DNA of 64,000 nucleotides from Denitromonas ohlonensis (lineage in GTDB: Bacteria > Pseudomonadota > Gammaproteobacteria > Burkholderiales > Rhodocyclaceae). Positions 21,334-30,671 of the stretch are shown here, piece by piece (within the stretch, counting starts at the first letter, position 1; each line of letters opens with the position of its first letter). The notes below the pieces were generated by a model. The model was not told where the DNA came from, searched no databases, and saw nothing but the letters and a program-made list of their open reading frames with translations. The stretch spans positions 1-64,000 of the forward strand of contig NZ_VMNI01000020.1 of NCBI RefSeq assembly GCF_007625205.1, given 5' to 3'. A program made the translations under genes and the position numbers.

Positions 21334-22011
21334 ATGTCTGCCGAGCTGCTTCCCTGCGTTGAAATCGAAACCGGCCCGCAACCCACCCACGCGGTGATCT
21401 GGCTGCACGGCCTCGGGGCCGACGGGCATGACTTCGAGCCGGTGGTCGATGCCTTCGATGAAGCCGCGCTGCCGCCCACGCGCTTTGTGTTTCCGCATGC
21501 GCCCATGCGCCCGGTGACCATCAACGGCGGCTATGTGATGCGCGCCTGGTACGACATCATCGCGCAGGACTTCTCCAAGCGCCGCGAAGACCCGGTCGGA
21601 GTGCATGAATCCGCCACGCAGATCGAAGCCTTGATTGCCCGCGAAAACGCCCGGGGTATCCCCGACGAGCGCATCGTGCTAGCCGGCTTCTCGCAAGGCG
21701 GGGCGATTGCCCTGCACACCGCGCTGCGTCACCCCAAACGCCTCGCCGGCGTGCTCGCGCTGTCGACGTATCTGCCGCTGGCCGAGACCTTGAAGGACGA
21801 GGCCAGCGCGGCCAACCGCGACGTGCCAATCTTCATGGCCCACGGCCGCGACGACGGCGTGATCCCCCACGACTTCGCGCTGCAATCCTTCGCCCAACTC
21901 ACCGCCGCCGGCTACCCGATTACGTGGCAGACGTATTTCGTCGAGCACGGCATCGTGATGGAAGAGATCCGCGATGTTGAGCAGTGGCTGATGAGCGTGC
22001 TGGTCCGGTAG
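21334..22011 (+). CDS. Carboxylesterase/phospholipase-family alpha/beta hydrolase
   Basis: A 225-residue cytoplasmic esterase of the EstB/lysophospholipase-like family (Abhydrolase_2). The oxyanion region is VIWLHGLGADGHDFEPVV, the nucleophile elbow is GFSQGGAIAL, and the acid lies in HGRDDGVIP. The late His is in FVEHGIVMEEI, where the family more often has GHS. The substrate is not predictable. The gene stands alone between a terminator and a repeat element. Confidence 0.88.
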   Translation: MSAELLPCVEIETGPQPTHAVIWLHGLGADGHDFEPVVDAFDEAALPPTRFVFPHAPMRPVTINGGYVMRAWYDIIAQDFSKRREDPVGVHESATQIEALIARENARGIPDERIVLAGFSQGGAIALHTALRHPKRLAGVLALSTYLPLAETLKDEASAANRDVPIFMAHGRDDGVIPHDFALQSFAQLTAAGYPITWQTYFVEHGIVMEEIRDVEQWLMSVLVR

Positions 22012-22115
22012 GGGGGCGAGGTGTCACTGGTTTGAGCGGCACCTGAATCGAGTGCCGAGGCGGACGGGCGGCGGGATTTGGCCCAAGCCGGCCGCCTGGA
22101 AACGCACGGCGACAT

Positions 22116-22210
22116 CATGTCGCTTGGGTTGAGCGCAGCGAAGCCCAACATCGGCGGAGCAAACATCGCGCGCCGAGTGTTGGGCTTTCGTCCTCAGCCC
22201 AAGCGACATG
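22116..22210. repeat. 95-base palindromic intergenic element
   Basis: CATGTCGCTTGGG (22116-22128) and CCCAAGCGACATG (22198-22210) are perfect inverted ends of a 95-base unit. Inside are further inverted segments around AGCCCAACA and TGTTGGGCT. It differs in sequence from the CGTAGGGTGGGC family and represents a second dispersed repeat type. It occupies the gap between the esterase and VF530 genes. Confidence 0.75.
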
Positions 22211-22236
22211 CGCTGTGGGCGTTCATCCGGCTCGAA

Positions 22237-22623
22237 TCAGAAGCGTTCGTTTCGCAAAGCCGCTTTTCTGGCGCGCTTCTCGGCCAGGCGCTCGGCGTCT
22301 TCAAAGCTCAATTCAGCGGGCTCGCCGGGGGTTTGATCCAGTGGAATCACGCGCTCTCTGGGCGGCAATTCAAACTGCGCGTCAGAGGCCCGAGGCAGGC
22401 TCTTGAATTGATAGAGATAGAAGGCCTCGACTTTCTCGCGCGCCCAGTCCGTTTTCTTGAGAAATTTCACGCTGGAATCAATGCCGGGGTTTTTGTTGAA
22501 GCAATTGATATTCAAATAGGCATAGAGAATTTCAAAACCGTAGTGGTCGACGATTTCGGTCAGCAATTGTTTTAAGCCAACGCCGTGCAACGGGTTGTTG
22601 GTGTAATCAACTTCAGCGCTCAT
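22237..22623 (-). CDS. VF530-family (DUF2132) DNA-binding protein
   Basis: A 128-residue protein with the VF530 domain near residues 7-70: [40 protein letters not shown] and [15 protein letters not shown]. The domain has been described structurally as a DNA-binding fold, but the role is unknown. A charged C-terminal tail ([20 protein letters not shown]) is added. The start at MSAEVDY is the first ATG; a TTG four codons earlier is possible. Confidence 0.85.
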   Translation of the reverse strand: MSAEVDYTNNPLHGVGLKQLLTEIVDHYGFEILYAYLNINCFNKNPGIDSSVKFLKKTDWAREKVEAFYLYQFKSLPRASDAQFELPPRERVIPLDQTPGEPAELSFEDAERLAEKRARKAALRNERF

Positions 22624-22836
22624 GGGAATGCCCAAACCATTGGTAAGTGGCTCATTCTACCCGCCGCCGTGTAGATGAATGCAGCAAGCGCGACGGCGCG
22701 AGGACGCGGCCAGGATGGTTTTCGAGGCGACCTTGCCGGCCATCGGCCTGACGCAGCCGACACGTACTGCAATCATCGCCGCGTGTGTGGACGCCTCAAG
22801 CGCTGGTAAGCTGGTTGTTGATTGAGGAGGGCGCGC

Positions 22837-25800
22837 ATGAGCGAGTCTGAGACACCGACAACAAAGCACAAGTCACGCGTCAGAACGTGGGCTTTGCGCA
22901 TTGCCATCGCCTTGGTGGTGTATGCGCTGGTGGGGTTTTTCGGTCTGCCAGCGCTGCTCAAATGGCAGTTGCCGAAGCTGGCCAGTGAGCAGCTCGGGCG
23001 GCAAGTCACGCTCGACGACATGCGTTTCAATCCCTTTAACCTGAGTCTGTCGCTGTCGGGTCTGGCGGTGGCCGAGGCCGATGGGACGCCCGATGCGGCA
23101 CGCATCGGCCAGATTGATACGGATCTGCAGTGGCGGTCGCTGGCGTACTGGGGGCTGGTGTTTTCACGCCTGAACATCGACGCGCCGTCGCTGCGTCTGG
23201 TGCGCGTGGATGACACGCAGCACAACTGGTCGGATGTGGTCGCGCGCTTTGCGCAGTCCGACGCGCCGCCTGACGAGCCCTCGGGGCCGGCGCGCTTCTC
23301 GATCAACAATATTCAGATCTCCGGCGGCTCGCTGGATGTCGACGACCGTCTGGCGGGCGCGAAGCACACGCTGCGCGAACTGACCGTCGGCGTGCCCTTC
23401 ATTTCGGGCTTTCCGGCCGAGGTTGAGCGGCATGTGCAGCCGGCGCTGTCGGCGCGGGTCGATGGCACGGCGTTCCGGCTCGATGGCCGCACACGGCCTT
23501 TCGGCGAGGACCTCGAGACGGTGTTCGATATCGAACTCGATGCGCTGGATATCACGCCCTACATCGCGTATCTGCCCTTCGAGCCGGCCTTCAAACTGCT
23601 GTCCGGCGCGCTCAGCACTCAGCTTGAACTGGCGTTTTCGGAGCCCAAGGGGCAGGGGCCGCGCCTGACGCTCGCCGGCACGGCAATGCTTGCCGAACTG
23701 GAGGTCCAGCATCGGGATGATCGCCCGGTTGTCCGCTTGCCGAAAGTGGACGTGGCGATTGGCCTGCTCGATGTGTTCGGTCGTTCGCTGAAAATCGATC
23801 GCATTCAGGTGGATCAGCCGGTCATTCATCTGCGTCGGCTGGCCGATGGCGCGATAGATGTGTTGCAGCTGATGCCGCCCGCGCCGGAAGCCGTGCCGGC
23901 CGAGGCGGTGGCGCAAGCGCCGGAGGCGGCGTTTCGGGTGGCGGTCGATCAGTTTGAGGTGGCCGGCGGGCAGTTCCATTTCAGCGATGCAGCGGCGCCG
24001 GCCGGGCCCTTCGCGACCACGCTCAGCGATATCTCTATCGGCCTCAGCGGTTTTGCCACCGATGGCGCGCAAAGCGCTCAGCTCACGGTGGCGGCGCGCA
24101 GCGAGGCGGGTGAGCAGATCGCGCATGAGGGGCAGCTGGCCATTGCACCGGTGCGCGCCTCAGGCACGCTGACGCTCAGTGGCCTGCCGCTGACGCATTA
24201 CGCGCCGTATTACGCGAAGCAACTGGTTGGTGCGAAGCTCACGGGCGGCACGGTGGGCGTCAGCCTGCCCTACGAATTCGACGCGGCCGGGCTTCGCGTG
24301 GCGAAGGCCCAGCTCGACCTGGCCAAGCTGGCGCTGCAACTCGACGCGCAGAAAAAGCCCTCGGTACAAGTGGCGTCGCTGAAGGTCTCGGGCGTCGCAC
24401 TGGATACGGCGGCGCGCGATGTGACCGTTGCGCGGATCGCCAGCACAGGCGGCAATGTGAGCCTGCGCCGCGCGCGCGATGGCAGCATCGACCTTGCCCG
24501 GATCGTGCCGTCGTCGGCCGAGCCCGAAGCGACAGCGCCCGCCGAGCCGGCCTGGAAAGTACGCCTCGCCCAAACCGATCTCAGCGCCTGGGCGCTGCGT
24601 TTCGAAGATCGCGCCGTGCGCACACCGGTGGTGGTCGATATCGAGCGCACCGAGCTGTCGGTGGGGCCGCTGGGCACCGATCTGAGCGAGCCGGTGCCGC
24701 TCACGCTGAGCGCCGTGGTCAACACCGGCGGCTATGTCGCGGCCAAGGGCAAGGTGGACCTCGCCTCGCTGGCGGTGGACATGCGCCTGGACGTCAAGCG
24801 CTTGCCGCTGCGCGCCTTCGAGGCCTATGCGACCGAGGGCATCGAGGCGAGCCTGCGTTCGGCCAATCTGTCGCTGGGCGGGCAGCTCAGCGTGGGGGCC
24901 GCGGCGGGGCAGAGCGCGCCGCCGGTGCGTTTTCGGGGCGATGCCGCCATCACCGATCTGATCGCCGTCGATACCCGCGCCAACACCGATGTGCTCACCT
25001 GGAAGCGGCTGGCGGTGGACGGGCTCGATGTGCGCACCGATCCGCTGTCGCTGTCGGCGACCGAGATCACCTTGAGCGACTTCTTCTCGCGACTGGTGCT
25101 CAGCGCCGAAGGTCGCTTGAACTTCCGCGAAATGACGGCGGCCGAAAAAGACAGCCAACAGGCGGCTGCCGCTCAGGCCGCGGCCAAGGTCGCAGCGCCT
25201 ACGGCCGTCACCGCCTCGTCGGTGATGCAAGGCGAGTTTGACGGCGGGGCCTCGCAGGCGGCCGTCGCCGAACCGGCGGCCACGGCCACGCTCGCGCCGC
25301 CATCGCCGGCGCTGCCGCCGATCCGCATCGATCGCATTGTGCTCGAGAAGGGCAACGTGGCCTTTGCCGATCGCTTTGTACGCCCCAATTACGACGCCAA
25401 CCTGACCGAAGTGGCCGGCACCCTCGAAGGCCTGTCGACCGCAGCGGACAGCCTCGCCACGTTGTCGCTCACCGCCGCCATCGACCATGCCGCGCCGGTC
25501 ACCATCACTGGCCAGCTCAACCCGCTGCGCGAGGATCGCTATCTCGACATTGCCGCCAGCATGCGCGGTTTCGATCTGCCCACCGTGTCGACCTACTCGG
25601 GCAAGTATGTCGGCTATGGCATTGCCAAGGGCAAGCTGTCGGCCGATCTGAGCTACAAGGTGACCGACCGCAAGCTCAGCGCCGAGAACAAGATCCTGCT
25701 CGATCAGCTCACCTTTGGTGACGCGGTCGACAGCCCCGACGCGGTGAATCTGCCGGTGCAACTGGCGGTCGCCCTGCTCAAGAACGGCAAGGGCGAGATT

Positions 25801-26520
25801 GATCTGTCGGTGCCGGTCAGCGGGTCGCTCGACGACCCACAGTTCAGCGTTGCCGGACTGGTGTGGCGCGCGTTTTTCAACCTCATCGGCAAGGCGGTGA
25901 CCTCGCCTTTTGCGCTGCTCGGTTCGGTGTTTGGTGGCGGTGAAGAGCTGTCTTACGCCGAGTTCGCGCCCGGCACGCATCGGCTGTCCGTCGAGACGGT
26001 CAAGAAGCTCGAAACCCTGGCCAAGGCGCTCACGGATCGCCCGGCGCTCAAGATCGATCTCAGCGGCCACGTGGATCCGGCGCGTGACGAACCCGGTCTG
26101 CGCGAACAGTGGTTGCTCGCGCGCATGCAAGAGCGTCAGCGCGAGGCCTTGCTCGACGCCGGCAAGACGCCGCCCGCGCTCGACGACATCGAGATCCCTG
26201 CCGACCAGCGCGATGCCTTGCTGGCCGAGGCCTACGACGAGGCCGAGTTCGAGGGCAAGCCGCGCAATTTCGTCGGCTTGACCAAGTCCTTGCCGCCCGA
26301 CCAGACACGGGCGCTGATGCTCAAGAACGCGCCGGTGACTGAGGCCGACCTGGCCGCCCTCGGCAAGGCGCGGGCGCAGGCGGTGCGCGACTGGCTGGTG
26401 GGGGTTGGCAAGATCAGCGCCGAGCGGGTGTTCATGGTCACGCCGTCGGCGGCGGGCAAGCCGGAGGCGGCGGACCCGAAGGACGTGGCCGGCAGCCGGG
26501 TCAATTTTTCGTTGAAGTAG
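22837..26520 (+). CDS. Very large DUF748 (AsmA-like) envelope protein
   Basis: A 1227-residue protein with one N-terminal membrane helix (about residues 14-36), then a long periplasmic region of repeated beta-rich segments. The C-terminal portion, from about residue 1040, has an OmpA-like flavour (LSVETVKKLETLAKALTDRP; KIDLSGHVDP) and ends in GSRVNFSLK. DUF748 proteins are related to AsmA-type proteins, which handle outer-membrane lipids or assembly. The ATG at 22837 follows GAGGAGG. An Ala/Gln-rich low-complexity insert lies around residues 767-830. Confidence 0.87.
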   Translation: MSESETPTTKHKSRVRTWALRIAIALVVYALVGFFGLPALLKWQLPKLASEQLGRQVTLDDMRFNPFNLSLSLSGLAVAEADGTPDAARIGQIDTDLQWRSLAYWGLVFSRLNIDAPSLRLVRVDDTQHNWSDVVARFAQSDAPPDEPSGPARFSINNIQISGGSLDVDDRLAGAKHTLRELTVGVPFISGFPAEVERHVQPALSARVDGTAFRLDGRTRPFGEDLETVFDIELDALDITPYIAYLPFEPAFKLLSGALSTQLELAFSEPKGQGPRLTLAGTAMLAELEVQHRDDRPVVRLPKVDVAIGLLDVFGRSLKIDRIQVDQPVIHLRRLADGAIDVLQLMPPAPEAVPAEAVAQAPEAAFRVAVDQFEVAGGQFHFSDAAAPAGPFATTLSDISIGLSGFATDGAQSAQLTVAARSEAGEQIAHEGQLAIAPVRASGTLTLSGLPLTHYAPYYAKQLVGAKLTGGTVGVSLPYEFDAAGLRVAKAQLDLAKLALQLDAQKKPSVQVASLKVSGVALDTAARDVTVARIASTGGNVSLRRARDGSIDLARIVPSSAEPEATAPAEPAWKVRLAQTDLSAWALRFEDRAVRTPVVVDIERTELSVGPLGTDLSEPVPLTLSAVVNTGGYVAAKGKVDLASLAVDMRLDVKRLPLRAFEAYATEGIEASLRSANLSLGGQLSVGAAAGQSAPPVRFRGDAAITDLIAVDTRANTDVLTWKRLAVDGLDVRTDPLSLSATEITLSDFFSRLVLSAEGRLNFREMTAAEKDSQQAAAAQAAAKVAAPTAVTASSVMQGEFDGGASQAAVAEPAATATLAPPSPALPPIRIDRIVLEKGNVAFADRFVRPNYDANLTEVAGTLEGLSTAADSLATLSLTAAIDHAAPVTITGQLNPLREDRYLDIAASMRGFDLPTVSTYSGKYVGYGIAKGKLSADLSYKVTDRKLSAENKILLDQLTFGDAVDSPDAVNLPVQLAVALLKNGKGEIDLSVPVSGSLDDPQFSVAGLVWRAFFNLIGKAVTSPFALLGSVFGGGEELSYAEFAPGTHRLSVETVKKLETLAKALTDRPALKIDLSGHVDPARDEPGLREQWLLARMQERQREALLDAGKTPPALDDIEIPADQRDALLAEAYDEAEFEGKPRNFVGLTKSLPPDQTRALMLKNAPVTEADLAALGKARAQAVRDWLVGVGKISAERVFMVTPSAAGKPEAADPKDVAGSRVNFSLK

Positions 26521-26544
26521 GTGCCGGCCCGCCGACCCGCTTCG

Positions 26545-27033
26545 TCAGGGGGAGGCCTCGCCGTGGGTTTCGGCAAAACGCCGTGACAGTTCGAGACGCA
26601 GGGCCTTGCGCGCTTCGGCCGCCGCGAAGCGGCGCTTCTCCCGGGGGCTGAAGGGCCTCAGCGGCGGCACGGCCATCGGCGTGCCGTCGTCGTCGACCGC
26701 CACCATGGTGAAGAAGCAGCTGTTGGCATGGCGCACTTCCTGGGTGCGGATGTTCTCGGCCAGCACCTTGATGCCGACCTCCATCGACGACTTGCCGGTG
26801 TAGTTGACGCTAGCCAGGAAGGTCACCAGTTCGCCGACTCTGATCGGTTGGCGGAACATCACCTGGTCGACCGACAGCGTCACCACATAGCACGCCGCAT
26901 AGCGGCTGGCACAGGCATAGGCCACCTGGTCGAGCAGCCGCAATATGGCGCCGCCGTGCACCTTGCCGGAGAAGTTGGCCATCTCGGGGGTCATCAGCAC
27001 CGTCATGGTCAGTTGGTGGGCAGGCAGATCCAT
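26545..27033 (-). CDS. Acyl-CoA thioesterase, hotdog fold (YciA-like)
   Basis: A 162-residue single-hotdog thioesterase. Recognisable blocks are MTPEMANFSGKVHGGAILRL (catalytic-loop region), then YVVTLSVDQVMFRQPIRVGE and YTGKSSMEVGIKVLAE. Such enzymes hydrolyse short or medium acyl-CoAs in the cytoplasm. The C-terminus carries an extra charged tail. It is followed closely upstream by a small membrane-protein gene transcribed in the same direction. Confidence 0.88.
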   Translation of the reverse strand: MDLPAHQLTMTVLMTPEMANFSGKVHGGAILRLLDQVAYACASRYAACYVVTLSVDQVMFRQPIRVGELVTFLASVNYTGKSSMEVGIKVLAENIRTQEVRHANSCFFTMVAVDDDGTPMAVPPLRPFSPREKRRFAAAEARKALRLELSRRFAETHGEASP

Positions 27034-27037
27034 GATG

Positions 27038-27439
27038 TCAGGGTTTCGACGATTTGCGATGGCGGGCCCGGGCCCGGCGCGAGCGCTTGGGGCGGGTGTG
27101 CTTGCGCGGCTTGGGCGCGCCGTTGGCGGCCCGGCTGTGGGCGCCCGGCAGCGGTGGCGTCAGGCTTGCGTCGGGTGCCGTGTCCGGTTGGGCGGCGCGG
27201 CGCCGGCTGCGGAGAATCTTGACCAGACCGATGGCGGTCAGGCTGATCCACAGCACCTGGGTGATGAACGACGCCAGGTTGAAATAGAAAAACAGGGAAA
27301 AGAGCAGGCAGCCCGGCCCCAGGATATTGAGGCCGATGTAACGCACGTCGGTCTGCTGGAGGCGACCGAGTTGCAGGCCGGCGTAGGCGATCTGGTAGCA
27401 GATCACGCCGATGAGTCCGACCACGTCGGGCAGGTTCAT
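27038..27439 (-). CDS. CBU_0592-like small membrane protein
   Basis: A 133-residue protein with three or so hydrophobic helices in the first 75 residues (DVVGLIGVICYQIAYAGLQL; IGLNILGPGCLLFSLFFYFN; FITQVLWISLTAIGLVKIL). A long basic, Pro/Arg/Lys-rich cytoplasmic tail follows. The N-terminal pattern fits the CBU_0592-like domain. Function unknown. The gene ends four bases before the thioesterase start, suggesting cotranscription. Confidence 0.75.
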   Translation of the reverse strand: MNLPDVVGLIGVICYQIAYAGLQLGRLQQTDVRYIGLNILGPGCLLFSLFFYFNLASFITQVLWISLTAIGLVKILRSRRRAAQPDTAPDASLTPPLPGAHSRAANGAPKPRKHTRPKRSRRARARHRKSSKP

Positions 27440-27450
27440 GAAAGCTCCGC

Positions 27451-27479
27451 AAAACGGGCGACCTCCGAAGAGGCCGCCC
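27451..27479 (-). terminator. Terminator of the BCCT-M24 operon
   Basis: On the minus strand GGGCGGCCTC and GAGGTCGCCC form a ten-pair stem (one G-U) capped by a TTCG tetraloop and followed by GTTTT. It lies 41 bases after the M24 enzyme stop and just before the next gene on the same strand, separating the two transcription units. Confidence 0.8.
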
Positions 27480-27519
27480 GCGCAAAAAAGGGGGGGGGAT
27501 TGCCGGTCGCCCGGCCGGG

Positions 27520-28866
27520 CTAACGCAAAAGAGTGTCTTCAAAGGGGGTGCGGGTCAGCACCTCATGGCCGGTGGGCGTGATCAGCACCTGTTCCTCGAG
27601 CTTGACGCCGGGGCCGCCGTCGATGCGTCCGAGGTAGCTCTCGACACACATCACCATGCCGGGCTCGAGTACCCCGTCGTAGCCGAAGCCCTGCCAGGCC
27701 TCCGGGAAGTAGATGATCGGTGCCTCATCGCACAGGCCCACGCCATGGTAGAGGCAGGTGTAGTGGCGGAACGTGTCGGCTGGGTAGCGCAGCGCGCGGT
27801 GGGTGAGCTCGTGATAGCTCACGCCGGGGCGCAGCAGAGCGATGTTGTGCTGCACCTGCTCCCAGGCGCGGCGGTAGATGTCGCGCTGCGCCGGGCTCGG
27901 GGCGCGGTCGCCGCACAGCCAGGTGCGCGAGGTGTCGACGCAGATGCCGTAGCTGCCGACCAGGTCGGTGTCGAAGGCCACCAGATCGCCGTTCTCGATC
28001 GTCCGGCTGCTGCATTCCTGGTACCACGGATTGCAGCGCGGGCCGGAGGCCAGCAGGCGGGTCTCGATCCACTCGCCGCCGCGGGCGATGTTCTCGGCGT
28101 GCAGATGGCTCCACAGCCGCTGCTCCGAGATGCCCGGCTCGAGATGCTGGCGCATCACCACCATGCCTTGCTCGCAGGCATGGATGGCGCAGCGCATGGC
28201 GCGGATCTCGTCCTCGCCCTTGATCTCGCGGGCGCGCTCCATCACCGCTTCACCGTTGTGCACCTGGATACCAAGCCCTTCGAGCGCGGCGACGCCCTCC
28301 GCGTTGCAGCGGTCGATGGCCAGCCGGGTGTTACCGCCGCCGTGCTGGCGCACCAGTGCGGCGATCTCGTCGGCCCAGCGCTGTGCCTGTTCGGGGATGC
28401 GATCGCCGGCACAGAAATAGAACCATGGCACGCAGGGGCGGATCTCGTCGACCACATCGGTGTGGCCGCTGAGGAAGTCGCAGTGGTCGAACTCCCACAG
28501 CACCACGGGGCCGTCGGCCGGCACGAACACGTAGCGGCTGGCGTTGTGCAGCAGCCACACCTGCATGTTGGTGCTGTCGGTGGCGTAGCGCACGTTGACC
28601 GGGTCGTAGAGCACGATGCCGGCGTAGTCGGCCCGGCGCAACTGCTGGCGCACCCGCGCCAGTCGGTGGCGCCGCATGGCGGCCAGATCGGGCAGCGTCA
28701 GTCCCGCCTGCGCCCACTCGGCGAGGGCTTCTTCGCCGGGGCCCAGGGTGTGCATGTTGAGGGCGCCGGCCGCATCGGCGGCGGGCTGTGGCGACGCGGG
28801 GCCAATGCGGCGCGGATGGGCGCGATTCATGGTTGGGGCCGGCCTGTTCGAGACCAGCGTGCTCAT
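27520..28866 (-). CDS. M24-family enzyme resembling DMSP lyase DddP
   Basis: A 448-residue M24 (pita-bread) protein. An N-terminal creatinase-like domain with YATDSTNMQVWLLHNASRYV is followed by the metal domain: Asp 299 and 301 (AFDTDL), Asp 311, His 374, Glu 409 and Glu 424. HGVGLCDE places Asp 380 six residues after His 374, as in DddP, where that Asp is catalytic. The ligand spacings also match DddP as I recall it. It is coupled (ATGA) to a BCCT carrier. It may cleave DMSP or another onium compound, or hydrolyse a peptide/ectoine-type bond. Confidence 0.75.
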   Translation of the reverse strand: MSTLVSNRPAPTMNRAHPRRIGPASPQPAADAAGALNMHTLGPGEEALAEWAQAGLTLPDLAAMRRHRLARVRQQLRRADYAGIVLYDPVNVRYATDSTNMQVWLLHNASRYVFVPADGPVVLWEFDHCDFLSGHTDVVDEIRPCVPWFYFCAGDRIPEQAQRWADEIAALVRQHGGGNTRLAIDRCNAEGVAALEGLGIQVHNGEAVMERAREIKGEDEIRAMRCAIHACEQGMVVMRQHLEPGISEQRLWSHLHAENIARGGEWIETRLLASGPRCNPWYQECSSRTIENGDLVAFDTDLVGSYGICVDTSRTWLCGDRAPSPAQRDIYRRAWEQVQHNIALLRPGVSYHELTHRALRYPADTFRHYTCLYHGVGLCDEAPIIYFPEAWQGFGYDGVLEPGMVMCVESYLGRIDGGPGVKLEEQVLITPTGHEVLTRTPFEDTLLR

Positions 28867-30416
28867 GCCCGGGCGTCCTGGATCAGGGCTTTGACGAAGC
28901 CGATCATCAGCACCAGCATCAGGGCCATGAAGGGCAGGCCCATGGCGACCGCGCCGGCCTGCACGCCCTTCAGCGCGCTGTCACCCCCGATGACGAACAG
29001 CACCATGGTCACCAGCGCGATCAGGCCGACCCACAGCACCCGCTGGGGCACAGGTGTTTCGGGGATGCCGCCGGCCGCAAGGTTGTCGACCACCAGCGCA
29101 CCCGAGTCGACCGAGGTGACCATGAAGATCACCAGCAGCAGCACCACCAGCAGCGAGGTGATGGCGGACATCGGCAGCACCTCGAGGAACTGGAAGATGG
29201 CCATGTTCACATCCTTGAGGCCGCCGGCCAGCGTGCCGGAGCCCGCCGCCACCTGGGCGATGGCGCCGCCACCGAAGGCGGTGAACCAGACGATGGCGAC
29301 GAGGGTCGGCACCAGCATCACCACGGTGACCATCTGGCGGATGGTGCGACCCCTTGATACCTTGGCGACGAACACCCCGACCAGCGGGCCCCAGGTGCAC
29401 CACCAGGCCCAGTAGAACACCGTCCAGCCCTGGAACCAGTCCTGGTCGGGACGATCGATCCAGTTGGCCAGCGGCACGAACATGCTCACATAGTCGGCGG
29501 AGGTGCTGATCATGCCCGACAGGAACACCGCGACGCCGACACCGAAGATGGCGAAGATCAGCAATAGCAGGGCCAGGCCCATGTTGATGTTCGACAGCAG
29601 CTTGACGCCAGCGTCCATGCCGCGCCACACCGAGACGGCGGCGATGCCGCACACCGACAGGATGAACACGGCCTGCATCAGGAAGTTGTTCGGCGTGCCG
29701 AGCACATGATGGATGCCGGCAGTGGCCTGCATGGCACCCAGGCCCAGAGAGGTGGCCAGTCCGAAGGTGGTCAGCACGACGGTGAACACGTCGACGCAAT
29801 GGCCGATGGGCCCCTTGTAGGCCTCACCGATGAGCGGCTTGAGGGCCGAGCTGAGCGAGAAGGGAAGCCCCTTGTTGTAGGAGAAATAACCGACGATCAG
29901 CGCCGTGCTGAGGTAGATCGCCCACGGATGCAGACCCCAGTGGAACATCGTTGAGCCCATCGCGGCATGCATCGCCTCCGGCGTGTTGGCGGCGACGTTG
30001 AATGGCGTTTTCCACCAGGCCGTATAAGCGGCCACCGGTTCGGCGACCCCCCAGTACAGCAGGCCCACGCCCATGCCGGCGGCGAACAGCATCGAGAACC
30101 ACGACAGCAGGCCGAAATCGGGCCGCGCATCGGCGCCGCCCATGCGGATCTTGCCCAGGGGCGAGACTGCCAGCCCGATACAGAGCAACACGAACAGGTT
30201 GCCCATGATCATGATGAACCAATCGAAGTGCTTGAGAATCCAGCCCTTGGTCGCTTCGAGGCTGGCACCGAAGGCCGTCGGGTCATTCAGCGCGGTGGCC
30301 ACCGTGGCGATGATGAGCATCACCGAGACCGGAAAAATGACCTTGTGAAAGTCCAGTCCGAAGAACTGGGCGTTGGCGTCGCCGGGCAGCGGGAGGCTGC
30401 TGCTGATGTCTCTCAT
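28863..30416 (-). CDS. BCCT-family betaine/carnitine/choline-type transporter
   Basis: A 517-residue membrane carrier with about twelve helices. Signature segments are FAAGMGVGLLYWGVAEPV and TVFYWAWWCTWGPLVGVFVA followed by KVSRGRTIR. BCCT proteins import quaternary ammonium or sulfonium compounds (betaine, carnitine, choline, DMSP) using Na+ or H+ gradients. The short cytoplasmic tails suggest a nutrient-uptake rather than osmosensing carrier. It is the first gene of a two-gene operon with the DddP-like enzyme. The upstream region carries an FNR-like box. Confidence 0.92.
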   Translation of the reverse strand: MRDISSSLPLPGDANAQFFGLDFHKVIFPVSVMLIIATVATALNDPTAFGASLEATKGWILKHFDWFIMIMGNLFVLLCIGLAVSPLGKIRMGGADARPDFGLLSWFSMLFAAGMGVGLLYWGVAEPVAAYTAWWKTPFNVAANTPEAMHAAMGSTMFHWGLHPWAIYLSTALIVGYFSYNKGLPFSLSSALKPLIGEAYKGPIGHCVDVFTVVLTTFGLATSLGLGAMQATAGIHHVLGTPNNFLMQAVFILSVCGIAAVSVWRGMDAGVKLLSNINMGLALLLLIFAIFGVGVAVFLSGMISTSADYVSMFVPLANWIDRPDQDWFQGWTVFYWAWWCTWGPLVGVFVAKVSRGRTIRQMVTVVMLVPTLVAIVWFTAFGGGAIAQVAAGSGTLAGGLKDVNMAIFQFLEVLPMSAITSLLVVLLLVIFMVTSVDSGALVVDNLAAGGIPETPVPQRVLWVGLIALVTMVLFVIGGDSALKGVQAGAVAMGLPFMALMLVLMIGFVKALIQDARA

Positions 30417-30492
30417 GGGTGTCTCCTGATTCTATTTATGAGTGATGTACTGCGGTCACATCGTCCGACGCGGATGGCGGGTCGGAATGGAC

Positions 30493-30557
30493 TTGATCCA
30501 GATCAATCGGATGCTTCGATTGTTAAGAAATCGCCGGACCGGAACAAACGATTTTTT
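30493..30557 (-). promoter_or_regulatory. FNR-like box and shared motif upstream of the BCCT operon
   Basis: TTGATCCAGATCAA (30493-30506) is a perfect match to the FNR/Anr pattern TTGAT-N4-ATCAA. AACAAACGATTTTTT lies at 30543-30557. On the minus strand the second motif includes TTTGTT, followed after 17 bases by TAACAA, a possible promoter; the FNR box is then downstream of the -10, a repressing position. The same pair of motifs occurs before the Rieske gene at 37546-37618. The whole gap is 30417-30671. Confidence 0.7.
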
Positions 30558-30671
30558 CGGGCCGGATTGATGATTTTTTGTAATGTTCATCAGGGACTTG
30601 CCGACAACACGCGTGCGCTGGCGGACGCCTCGTGCGGCGCCGTTGCAGCGGGTCTGAATGGGTGTGTCGGG

